From Aspergillus flavus (lineage: Eukaryota > Ascomycota > Eurotiomycetes > Eurotiales > Aspergillaceae), in assembly GCF_009017415.1 (NCBI RefSeq), contig NC_092405.1:744001-808000 (forward strand): DNA of 64,000 nt. The letters run 5' to 3'. A model generated the notes under the pieces. That model saw only the letters and a program-made list of their open reading frames with translations. It made no database searches and was not told the DNA's origin. How positions within the stretch are numbered: position 1 is the stretch's first letter; each line of letters opens with the position of its first letter. Both the position numbers and the translations under genes were made by a program. Positions 23,926 through 34,613 of this stretch are shown in pieces.

Positions 23926-25456
23926 TCAATTGGTCGTTTGTTCTATTTTAACAAGATCTTCGGCCAGCTGAAACGCCATCGCAATACCTGAAGTCCTACT
24001 GATATCCTTAAGTTGCTTGATGACCCATTGACGATTTTGATGACTAATGGCAGGAGATTTTCCGACCGTATAGAGATTCCATATCAGCATATACCCCCCC
24101 GATATGTTCGGTTGTTTGGGCTTATTGGCATCGGGTAACAATATAAGCCCCAAACCTTGCGGAACACTGGCCAATATCTCCTCTCCTCGTCTTGACATAA
24201 TATGTGTCGCGTACTGTAGCCTTGATTTAAGCTTCAGCCGGCCTTCAGCGGGATAATCCGGATTCTCGGTGATAATCTTTTTTATGAGCCAGCATATAAT
24301 CTCGCAAACGATGATTTCAACCATTCGCGAGTTGTTCCAAAGCCTTATTGCCCAAGATGTCTTGTATAGGTGATATTGACCATTATAGGAAATGAATTCC
24401 GTACTCCCACAGGATTCCTGGATAGTTGTGTATGATTCCTGTGTAGCAAGGATATCAAGAACATACTGGAAGTCATCTTGAAGCGCAGTCGATACTTCCA
24501 GGAAGTCAAGCCAAGACATGTCTCTAGGTAAAGAGATGCCATTATTCTTGGCTGTGACGCCGGCGAAAAGGGTCGCGCACTGTGTGGCAAGCACGCCGAG
24601 TAACCAGAATGCATCAGAAGGGTCTGTGTACTTGGTTGCCTCTGCCTGCAACTCAAGCATGTCATCCGGAAATGGCTGTATGCTTTGAATACAGGCAGCC
24701 GACATATCTGCGCGCACCTGATTGAACATCAGGATGGCAGGCCTACGGGCAAATTGAGATTTACCTCGGGCAACCACCAATGCTGCAGCTCCTTTGACAT
24801 GTCGAACCCACGACTCAAAATTTGAGACATGCTCGAAAACCCCAAGCGAGATCACCGACATTAAAGTGCTGTCCTTAACTGACTCAACTGGGGATGCCAA
24901 AGCATTATTCACACGGTTGATCGCCTCGGAATACTTGGCCCGCGCGTGATGGACAAGCTCGGGCTGGTAAGTTGCCAAAGCCACGAGGCCCACGGCCGCC
25001 ATACTGGCGACAAGGGTCGGATGCCCAACATCGACCGAATAGGCAGTCGGGATATAGGTGAGATATCCGCGTGAGGGGCAACAGCCCCCCGCGGCAAATT
25101 CCTGGAGGAAATAGTTCACGCCTATGTCATCGAGACTGGGATCTGGACCACGAGTAGGTGGGGCCAAGTAAAGACCAGCGGTTGAGGCCCCATTCTTTTC
25201 TGATTTGTTCCTGGAGCGTTTGATGGTGTGGCTTGTCTGGTCACGGAAGACTAAGTCCCATTCGTCGCGGTATCCAAGGCAAGTTTCGCGCGTGCGAATG
25301 CATTGACCACATTGGGGAACCTGCTTGTCGCACTGTGTTGCCACGTTAATCTCAACATCACTAAAACGAGGAGGGAAGACCCACGCGTCGTTTCACAGCA
25401 CGGCAATTTTCGCAACTTTTAGACGTTCTCGCGCGAGGTGCATTGAGTGATGGCAT
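23926..25456 (-). CDS. Zn2Cys6 transcription factor (regulator 1)
   Basis: Two exons on the minus strand: 25456-25385 (24 codons) and 25332-23926, giving 492 aa. The Zn cluster is complete only after splicing: C-x2-C-x6-C-x6-C-x2-C-x6-C, with CENCRAVKRR in exon 1 and CDKQVPQCGQCIRTRETCLGY in exon 2. The intron (donor GTGGGT) lies exactly before the third Cys. The remainder is the fungal-specific C-terminal module of this regulator type, with STLMSVISLGVFEHV, SWVRHVKGAAALVVARG and MSWLDFLEVSTAL. No target is known. It is divergent from the DUF7702-like gene and shares its promoter region. The neighbouring regulator 2 has the same size, architecture and Zn-cluster intron position. Confidence 0.9.
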
Positions 25457-26373
25457 ATTGAAGCATGCGCCGACAAGGCGATCAGATATGAGGACGAGAC
25501 AACGAGGAGGAAAAGGGGGCTGCTATATGAAGACTTTCAATTATCAAACGTGCTGGAATGAGGCTGAAGACAGGTAGGTTGACATCGGAAACAAGGTATT
25601 GCACTTAGCTCCTTCAAATGCTTGTTCTCTCTTGGCAGCCCTGGGAGGCTGAGCCCAGTGTGGGGTTAGAGTGAGGAATATCGTGAACAGGCAAAATGGC
25701 CCCCACCCGCGACGCTGGGCAACAATTGTTTCTTCAGCCCCAACGCTAAGTTTAGTAACTTACGCAATCCTTAATGCTAAACGGCCCCATGCCCCGAGTG
25801 AGCCTTACACCGATGTGGTTACTGTACTAGGATAAGCGTGACGGTTCAATGGATAGCAATTATGAGGCACTTGACAGTCTGACACTAGGAGATCTGCACC
25901 TTCATTTCCCCTAAAGGAGCATCTCAAAAGTAGCCGGAGCTTTTTGGCCCCAACCACTCGGAGTTGAACTTGGAGCAACAGTGTTGATATGCTGCTACGT
26001 CTACTACTAGGTTCTTTGACCCTACGAGCGACATACCAATTTCAGAAAAGGTTCTTGGCGAAAGCGAGCCAATACAATTGCTTACTCCAAGCTCCCGTTG
26101 GCAGCGTTCACTACTACCACCCCTACTACCTGTCCACGCTAGTCTTCTTTAGGCATCTTAGATGTTGAACCAGTCAGGCACGGCTTTCGAGCTGTGGCTG
26201 AGGGAAGCCGGTGCGAAAAACATCAATATGTGTATGAAGTAGTAGATAAAAGGGCTCAATTGTCCCCTGTATAGAAGAGCACACAACCACCAGGTCTTTC
26301 TATCCATCTCCAACCATTCGTTTTCCAACTCTCTCATACAACTCGTGCTCCACTACTACGTATAAAAAGCACC
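25457..26373. other. Divergent promoter: regulator 1 / DUF7702-like gene
   Basis: Shared 917-bp upstream region. It contains copy A of a duplicated noncoding element (25715-25870). No ORF of interest. A TATAAAA lies only 6 bases before the DUF7702 ATG and is too close to act as its TATA box; an AGATAAAAGG near 26243 is better placed. Confidence 0.5.
25715..25870 (+). repeat. Noncoding duplicated element, copy A
   Basis: Shares with copy B (28141-28270), in the same orientation and order, the exact blocks TGGGCAACAATTGTTTCTT (25716 on), AACTTACGCAATC (25757-25769) and GGTTACTGTACTAGGA (25817-25832), plus a weaker GGATAG..ATTAT block. Copy A has extra bases between blocks. Neither copy has an ORF. 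It may be a duplicated regulatory region or a mobile-element remnant. Confidence 0.75.
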
Positions 26374-27230
26374 ATGGGGGCCGTGACCTATGCAGATGGA
26401 ATAGCTATCCTCCAGCTCATCATATTCCCTTTCATTCTTGTCGCCTCCCTCTTTATCTGGAAGCGGACAGGCTGGAGAGTCGGCGCCAAAATCTGGCGAT
26501 ATCCCTTCATGCTCTCTCTCATTCGACTTGCTGGCAGTATTGCTACATTAATTTCGATCGATCATGATTCGAAGCAGGTCAGGATTGCCATGTTCGTGTG
26601 CCAGCTTATTGGTATTGCGCCTCTGCTGCTAGCTTATGTTGGAATTTTGAGATTAATGTAAGTTGGTACCGGTCAGGGTCTTCGATCTGATGAACGTAAT
26701 CTAACGGATGTCTATCTAGTGATTTGGAGAAAAAGATTCCTCATCGTCCTCTCCTACTGGTAACTGTTATGGGCATTGTCGGTTTAATCCTTGGTATCGT
26801 CGGAGTCAGTACTGCCGACACGACAAATGGTTACACTCCAGGCGCGCTCCCCAAAGTAGCCATGGGTCTCTTTCTCGCCATATATGTCATCGTCATGCTC
26901 CTTACTGCTTGGCTATTCTTCACATACTCCTTCTCCATGCGGAAGTATCAGAAGAGGTTGTTCCTTGCCATTGTTCTGTCTGCTCCCTTCTTGTTGGTTC
27001 GGTTGATCTACGCGGCTCTCGGCGATTACAGCTCTAACACGACTTTTTCAATGATGTCATTGGCCGAGGACAACAATACCAGCCTCACTGCCTACTTGTG
27101 CATGGCTGTTCTGGAGGAGATCATCTCTATGGTTATCGCCATGGCCTTCGGTGTATCGGCTGTTCTGCAGGCAGACTATGTGAAGCCTACTCGGGAAGGA
27201 CACCAGAAGGTGAAGCCTGATAATGTGTGA
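26374..27230 (+). CDS. Seven-helix membrane protein, DUF7702-like
   Basis: Two exons, 26374-26657 and 26720-27230 (62-nt intron with a GTAAGT donor), give 264 aa. There are seven hydrophobic segments: about residues 8-28, 43-60, 70-93, 108-128, 145-165, 178-198 and 228-248. They are joined by short loops and end in a basic cytosolic tail (KPTREGHQKVKPDNV). Conserved-looking pieces are LIIFPFILVASLFIWKR, SLIRLAGS and RLIYAALGDY. This fits the fungal DUF7702 family of integral membrane proteins, whose function is unknown. The layout resembles a receptor-like seven-span protein, but no ligand or G-protein motif can be claimed. Two Zn2Cys6 genes flank it, so co-regulation is plausible. Confidence 0.85.
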
Positions 27231-29536
27231 GCACATAATAAATTGCTATGTGACAGGTCGTTTAACACAGAATTCGCTTATTTCAATTTTAATTCTAATT
27301 TCAACTTTTCAAGCATGTTCCTCGTTTGATTTGTGCTTAGCGCTTATTTTGGGAGAGGATGTGAATCGGCCTTTGGACAATGGATTGGTCGATGTATAAT
27401 TGGATATAGGCATCTCCAGTTGAGTAACTTCTGATTGTTTGAGTGGCTATGAATATCTGAAAGTTGTGGTGATTCGCCACCAGATATGACTATATGAACT
27501 TGCGTTGACGTCCGTGCATGAGGGTCTCGCGGAGAGGATTACCCCGAAGCTTGGTCTTCTTTATCAGGATCGAATGGGTCTCGGAGGCCCAGCGGTAAGC
27601 TGCGACCGCTTAACTAGGTGTGCTGCTGTCGGTAACAATTGATTGAAAAAAGATTACTTATGAGACCGCTGCGGAGAGGGGTCTGCATGAGTATTAATGT
27701 AATTATACTACCTTCTATGACAAGAAAAATTTACGCTCGGGGAAACGTATCTCGCAGGGCATGCTCTAGATACAAACGGCGGACAAGGCCCCTGTGGGGA
27801 GCAACATAACATCATGGGGAATATAACCCGAAATAATGAGCCAGAGGGATAATTAACAATGAAGTAGGAATGTATAAGCATATCATTGAGGCCCAACATC
27901 AAAGCGATGCAAGCCAAAGACATCTCTACCAAAATCAAGTTAGCCAATCACGGAAAGGGCTGCAATGATCGCACACGGATAGAGAAAGCTTGGTATTTTA
28001 TGTTTGATCCTTTTAGTTATCAATCAATTATTTTTTGTTTGAAGCCCTCTCCGTCGAATGAACATGTTGAATGCGCGCGATCCATCTGCCTATCCCAGCG
28101 ATCTTATACATGTACCTGATACTCTGATGGCTTGAGCCTGGTGGGCAACAATTGTTTCTTTGGCCCAACGCCAACTTACGCAATCTTCAATGCGGGATAC
28201 ACAGCCGAGCACCGATCTGGTTACTGTACTAGGACAAGCTCGAGAAGTGGGATAGTGATTATCAGCCTCACGCCCCAAGTAAACACCGCAATCAATACCA
28301 TCGACGGGCCTAGGTGGGCAAGAATTATTGTTATCCACCTTCAATTAATACGGAGTATTAAGCGAGCCAAAAACGCCCCAAAACTGACTTCGCCTCAATG
28401 TTGACCTTCATTTTGGGGCCAAAAGGTGGGTCTAGAGTAAAGTTGTTTAAGCGAGGTACTGCGATTATTCACGTACCGAACGGACTGAAGTGGGCATGAA
28501 GATTGCTCATATAGGTGGGGGGAGTGCGAGTACTGCAGGATATACGCATTCCTTCAGCTCAATTCCGAGTCCTCAGACAGGAGCAGGGATGGGGCTACTT
28601 CGTGTCAACTACGCTCTTGGCTTTCTTAGCCACAATGCTACCCTCACCTTCACTCACAATTGATGCTGGTACTCTCTAAGGCGGAACGTGCAGCGATGAA
28701 CAGAATGCGGTCTGATATTAATCTGGCTGGGCCCTTTGTTGGAGATCTACGATCTGTAGCCAACCAACAGACCTACTCGACCATGACAGACGTCCGCCCA
28801 TTGGAACGAAACAGTGAAAATTAGGAGATAGGCCAGGCCTCACAGGCATGAGGGTGGCAAGGAAGCTCCCCTATTTGAGCCCTTCCAGATTTCCGAAGTG
28901 TACAAGCATACAGTAACTTAGAGATGAAGGGCAATGCTACCCTGTGAGCCACGGAGCGAAGTTCTGTATTTTGAGATATGTCAGTGTGGAGTTTTCGTAG
29001 GGTATATTTTATACTCTTTGTGAGGGTTAACAGGAACGAATTAGTAAGTCTTTGAATGAAGCCCTCCTAATGACAAATTGACAGAGTTGTCTGGCATCCA
29101 ACGAGTCATTCACGATAAATCATGACTCGTACACACATTCTCCACAGGGATTTACACAATAAACACTATTCCATCTTGATGGCTCCGAAACAAGCTTCTT
29201 GGAGGCGGGCGCCAATATCATTAAGCCCGATTATGGCGCCGAAGGTGGGAACTTTCAACACGCTTCCCTGTCCACCTGTGGAGATCTCAGGGAATCATCC
29301 TTCCTCTCCGTATCCTCAAGGCTGAGTCGGGGCTGAAAATGAGACTGGACTGCTAGTCTCCTTTTCTTAAGAAGCTCCGAGCCGGACAATATAGCCACCA
29401 ATACAATGCCGCTCTTCCGATCACATTTGTAGCCCCCACAAGTATCACTTGATTGATGCAACGCAATTTTAAGCAAGAAAGATCCCATTCGCGCCTGTAA
29501 CTTCACCCTCCGAACTTCATACACCTTTAGGCTACC
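27231..29536. other. Gene-free region, 2.3 kb, upstream of regulator 2
   Basis: Contains copy B of the duplicated element and a TACGGAGTA motif at 28349-28357. ORFs are at most 90 codons and have no motif. I see no RNA gene. Confidence 0.5.
28141..28270 (+). repeat. Noncoding duplicated element, copy B
   Basis: Second copy of the element at 25715-25870, 2.4 kb away in the same orientation. It contains the exact 19-base, 13-base and 16-base blocks (28142-28160, 28173-28185, 28219-28234). It lies 1.27 kb upstream of the regulator 2 start and downstream of the DUF7702-like gene. Confidence 0.75.
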
Positions 29537-31174
29537 ATGGTCTACGGAGGAAAACCTAGTCCACGGTGTGCCCTATGTCGGAAGCTTCGGCTAAAAGTAC
29601 GTTGATACTCCCCCACGCAGGACCATAAATTATTGACCAATTAGTGCGACCAGTGGCAGCCTTCATGCTCCCAATGTTCGCGGATAAATCAAGGATATCC
29701 GGGGTACCAAGATCCCCGAGCCCTTCGAGTCTACGATCAGACGACAGCCGTTACTACCAAAGCCCTAGCCCGGGCTGCCATTACCCGAAAGTCCCCAGCT
29801 GAAGAAAGTTCGAAGACACCGCCGTTGATTTGTTTATCTGCCCCCGTTCAGGAGCAGGCTATGTCTCATATCTTCAAGTATTATGTTGGCACGCGCCAGA
29901 ATCCAGGTGTACTCCCCTATTTGTCGGATTTGATTCACACTGAGCCCTCCGAGGCACTTCAAGCCACGATCAAAGCTATAGGACTGGCATGTATGTCGAG
30001 AATTTACCATGTACCTGAGCTGAGGCGATCAGCAGGAGAGGAGTACAGTAAGGCTTTGCGGGCGACCAATGCGAATCTCCAGGACGCAGTGTCGGCCACG
30101 TCCGACTCCACTTTGGGGGCGGTGGTAACGCTGAGTTTGTACGAGGTAATGTCTGTGAGATGTTAGTTTTGGGGTTCTCCTTTACTTAGTGGGAGAACAG
30201 ATTATCTCAGGTCATAAATCGCAAATGATGGAGGCTTGGCTGAATCATGTCCAGGGAGCGATAAAGCTCCTTGAATTACGAGGTGTGAAGCAATTCGAAT
30301 CACCGACTGGGTTAGGGCTGTTCAATAGTGCACGGTTACAAATTGTTAGCCAATCCTCGGTGACTGTTGGTCTCTGGTATTAACATATCATCCTCAGGTT
30401 ATGATGAACATATTCTTTAGGACGAGTTGTCATAGGTCACCCACAATAGCTGCATTATCGAATCGTGCAAGAACCTTTGGCGATACTGATTCTCAGGCGA
30501 TTGATGATTTCTATGATATTCTCATTACGTTCAACGATCTATCGATGACGATAAAGGAGGCATACAAGAATGATGGTTTTCGTGGAAACATCGCACCGTT
30601 GACTGGGCAAGCTCTACGTCTCGATGCTGACCTGGTATCATGGGCGAGTTCCCTGGGTCTAGCCTGGCAGTTTACAGTGGCCAGGAACTCACCGTCTTTT
30701 TCTAGTGGCGGCATACACATCCGCAGCTACGATGATGAATATCATGTATACCCCAGTATCAACGTCGCAGTGCTTTGGAGCCACTATCGCCAAGCACGAA
30801 TCGTCCTTCATGAGATGATCCAAACAATGTGTCTCAATGTGTCTGAGCGACAGGCAATGCCTAAGTCACAACAAATAATGCTCAAGTCGAGCACCATCAA
30901 TAAACACTTGGTGAAGGACGTCTGCTCTAGCGTTCCTCACATCTTTACATCGGGTGAAGCTGGTTTTGGGGGCGTCGCTCGATTGCCATGGCCTTTGTTC
31001 GTTGCGGCTGACTGTACGAATATATCGCCTCATGGGAAGAACTGGATTGCGCAAATACTCGATATTATTGCAACTTCTGCGGGTGTGCAGCAAGCACGTA
31101 TCTTGTCACATTTTATCAAAGAGGGACATCACGGCTTCAATTTGATTCCTGGAAAATCTAAAGGAGTAAGCTGA
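29537..31174 (+). CDS. Zn2Cys6-type transcription factor with altered zinc cluster (regulator 2)
   Basis: Four exons (29537-29596, 29645-30145, 30201-30344, 30398-31174) give 493 aa. The cluster reads CALCRKLRLK in exon 1, then CDQWQPSCSQCSRINQGYPGY in exon 2. Five of the six zinc-binding cysteines are present with canonical spacing, but the sixth position is Tyr (TAT at 29696-29698). The rest matches the fungal regulator module: STLGAVVTLSLYE, AWLNHVQGAIKLLELRG and LDADLVSWASSLGLAWQF. Third-exon use depends on acceptor AACAG at 30200, which alone keeps frame. The intron before the third Cys is in the same place as in regulator 1. Binding may be weakened, or the gene may be decaying, but the long ORF is otherwise intact. 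Confidence 0.85.
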
Positions 31175-31850
31175 ATACAGGGAGCGGTAAAACACAATGA
31201 AACATGCTTCAATCTCCCGACCTCGTACGGTAGCATGTCATCTGAAGCGAAGGTAATTTGGACTTCATCATACAATAATTAGAAGACTTCCCTATGTATC
31301 CCAAACCCCTAGTCTCAGATCCCTATTTCTTATAAAATGTGCCGTTATTCTGAGACCTGGGAAGCTTGATTCATACTCCTGATGGTATTTTATATAGCTA
31401 ATAATTGAGATACATATAGCTTTAAATACTTAAAAAAAAGGATAGTAACTAGTTAGCAAGAGAAATTAAAAAAAATAAATAGTACTATACTTAATTATGT
31501 CGCTTTCCCGTTACAGGTGGAGAGATAGACTTACATACTTAAACCCATGGCACTTGACACCGTAAATGAAACCTTCACATCATCCAACCAGTAAGGTCTC
31601 GGTATCAAGTCGTCGCGTAGTCTATAGAAAATATCCACTCATGGGAATAGACCGGGCGAGAACCCTGTCAAGTGACAGTAAACCCAACCTTTGACTTCTG
31701 GTTCGTATTATGTCGGTGGCAAGAGTCCTGCGTCATGGCGCGTCGCCGAAACACTCTTATATAAACGTGCTCTCCCTGTACCTTTGCCCATTTCTCACAT
31801 ATTCTAAACATACTTGTGAAGCATGTAACAGCAGACACACGACTCCAAAC
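31175..31850. other. AT-rich intergenic region
   Basis: About 31380-31500 is very AT-rich (A-runs, TATATAGC, TTAATTAT) and could be repeat-induced-mutation debris or an AT spacer. No ORF with motif. Confidence 0.4.
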
Positions 31851-32156
31851 ATGGCAGTAACTATCCCGGGTGGACAGCGAGCGCCCATGCGGTAAGTGAA
31901 CAGCCACAGGGCTCAAGACAAGCTGAAAACGGCGGCACGCTTTTTTCTTGGAAGATACTCATTTGTGTCGGCATTCATTAGGCCCCAAAACCCAGCCGCC
32001 TTTAGCGTTGTTGCTGGAGCAGCTGCGGCGTGGATGCTCTTCAGATGGTATTCGCCCTCGAAACCGGAGCCGAAAGCACTCCCCTTTCCTTACGAAGACG
32101 CCGAGGACGTTATAGAGCACAGACCAAAGAAGAAAGGTCCAACCAGAATTCCTTGA
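31851..32156 (+). CDS. Small single-span membrane protein (71 aa)
   Basis: Two exons, 31851-31891 and 31982-32156, joined across a 90-nt intron (donor GTAAGT, acceptor TTAG); the junction creates an Arg codon. The start has a strong context (CCAAACATGG). The product has a short hydrophilic N-terminus (AVTIPGGQRAPMRPQNP), one hydrophobic segment (residues about 18-31, FSVVAGAAAAWMLF) and a charged Pro-rich tail ending HRPKKKGPTRIP. Size and layout recall small mitochondrial or ER membrane subunits, but I do not recognise the family. Correct splice signals and a clean frame support a real gene. Confidence 0.65.
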
Positions 32157-33429
32157 AAGATTGGAAAGCGGTTGTTTGGTGCTGAACTCGGAATTCATTC
32201 TTCCCTAGTGGGGTTGGTCTGCATTTTCTCCGCAGATATATTATGCGAATCTGTATATTTTCAAATATTATTTTAAAAATGCAATGTCGTTTAGTTCGTC
32301 ATTTAATAATGACTCATAGCGTAGATACCTTATCTCAAATTGACAAGCTGACGGACTATAATGTTCTGCAAAATGATACTGATGCGCAGTTGATTTCAAA
32401 AGGTCATACTTTCCCGCCTTCCGCACATTCACGCTACACTTCTATTCGTACCTGATGATTTATCTAATGCCGATTTGGCAATGATTTTACGTTCATACGA
32501 ATGGAAGACCTCCTAGATCTCATTCATATCCACTGATAATGATACCCCCACCATCGACCTATATCATGCTAATCTATTAATGATCCAAAAATCATGTAGT
32601 ACTCAATGCTTAGAAATGGCTGCAACATCGGTTTCCATGTTAGTCGAGCAATCAAATGGTTCCACCGCAATTCTGTACCTGCACGTCCTGCTTGCATCTA
32701 CAAGCACTTGGTCCTTTTGCACAATGCGAAGCAACGAGAAAAGAGATGAAATGTAACGAGAGATTCGGTAGAGCAAGAAGAAAGTGGAGATCGCAACACA
32801 GAGCTTGGCAAAAATTTATGGCCGAAGCGCTTACGTTCACCAAAACATAACCCCATTGTTGGATTTGTTACACAAGCTAGGGCTTAGATTGACTTGCAAT
32901 TTGCTGTCAGGCTTTTTTACTTTCTTCTACCTGGTGCAATCCGACATCAAAAATACATTGGATACTTTGAATGTACATCTTGCAGGACTCTGGTCAGATA
33001 CAGAGTCGAAGTTCTTCGTTAGTCAAAACAAGTGACACCGCGATACGCCGAACATGCTATTTTTCGCGCCACGATAAGGTCAGAACTCGAGAATTAATAG
33101 GGATAAATGGCTACGATGGCCTATGTGGTATCGAGGTTCGGGGACACCTCAACCTTACCGCCAGTCGACCTGGCATCATAATCACAGCCTAGAACCGAGC
33201 AGGGGTAGTCTAGGGTTGTTCCAATGGCGATGCGATCTAAATCACAACTAATGCTCCTGTTCAACACTAGTACGTATCACATGGGCTGCGGAGTGGGGCG
33301 CAAATATAGGCTGTCAGCCTCGTCGCTTCTGGCTGGTCTCCACCACGGCGCTTACGTTGATTGCTGGTAATATATCTAGTTCTCGGTGGTTCAGTCTCCT
33401 TCATGAGCTGGACACATGGCAGCTAAGCA
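32157..33429. other. Gene-free region upstream of the patatin gene
   Basis: Short ORFs only, without motifs, and an AT-rich first third. It contains the promoter of the patatin/NB-ARC locus. Confidence 0.45.
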
Positions 33430-34533
33430 ATGGAACAAGCAGTGATCACAGGTACACCCAATGCTCTCGACACAACAGGATTATGTTTACTATCGCTAGA
33501 TGGTGGCGGTGTGCGAGGGCTTTCAAGCCTCTATATTTTGAAGCATCTCATGACTCAATTGAGCCGTGAACGACCGGAGCTCGGGCAGGTCAAGCCTTGC
33601 GAGGTATTCGACCTCATCGGTGGCACGAGTACCGGAGGCCTTATTGCAATTATGCTTGGCCGCCTGGAGATGAGCGTCGACGAGTGTATCGATAGGTACA
33701 TCAAGTTGATCAGTACAGTTTTCGAGAAGAAATCTCGCTGGCCTGTGAGTCTTTCAGGCAATATCAGGTCGCGATTTGACGCAACGAAGCTAGAAAGTGC
33801 TATTAAAGATGTTGTGACCAGCCATGGAGCAGAGGAGACAGACCTTTTCAACGACGGATGCGAGCGCGGCTGTCGTGTGTGAGTATATGATCCCGTTGAC
33901 ATGTGAGTTGCTTCTTATATGGCTAGTTTTGTTTGTACCACATCACACGAGACGAAAGATATTGTACGTCTTCGAGACTACAATGTGCCGTCTAAGGATA
34001 ACATCTCCGCCACCATCTGCCAGGCTGCACTTGCTACGTCAGCTGCTACAACATTCTTCGATCCTGTTTACATAGGAAAACGAAAGTTTGTCGATGGGGC
34101 TCTCGGCTCAAACAACCCTGTGGACGAAGTGGAAGGAGAAGCGGCAGACATATGGTGCCCTGGTACTGGTGATTTAAAGCCGCTCGTGAAATGCTTTGTC
34201 TCCATTGGGACAGGAGACCCCGGAATAGCTGCGATTGAGGATAAGGCACTCAAGTTTCTCTCTGAGACATTGGTCAATATTGCGACCGAGACTGGGCGGA
34301 CGGAAAAGAAATTCATAGCAAGATGGGCCAAGCACTACGACGAGAAGCGGTACTTCCGTTTCAATGTTGAACAAGGACTGCAGGGAGTCGGTCTGGAAGA
34401 ATACCGGGAGCAGGGAAAGATAGAAGCAGCAACGCATCGATATCTGGATCATCAGGCTCAGGAGTTTCGGGTGCGAGATTGTGTTCAGAACTTGAAGCTT
34501 AAACGGGGTGTGTATATTGAGAATTTTGCTTAA
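33430..34533 (+). CDS. Patatin-like phospholipase (N-terminal part of a possible NLR)
   Basis: Two exons, 33430-33878 and 33927-34533 (48-nt intron, donor GTGAGT), give 351 aa. It is a patatin-type lipid acyl hydrolase with a Ser-Asp dyad: oxyanion loop DGGGVRG at residues 24-30, nucleophile Ser67 in GTSTG (65-69), and the catalytic Asp in FVDGALGSNNP. CRVFVCTTSHETKD forms correctly across the junction. Family members release fatty acids from phospholipids. In fungi this domain often forms the N-terminal effector of NB-ARC/TPR receptors. The stop (TAA 34531-34533) lies 80 bp before an NB-ARC/TPR ORF. Skipping 34510-34590 (GTGTAT donor, CTAAC branch, AAG acceptor) would remove the stop and join both. 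Either reading is possible. Confidence 0.88.
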
Positions 34534-34613
34534 ATTACAATGAACGCATAGTTAATCTGGACTAGGTAGCGCGATGTCTAACATCTCAAGGATCCTCAAC
34601 GTATGTAGAGATC

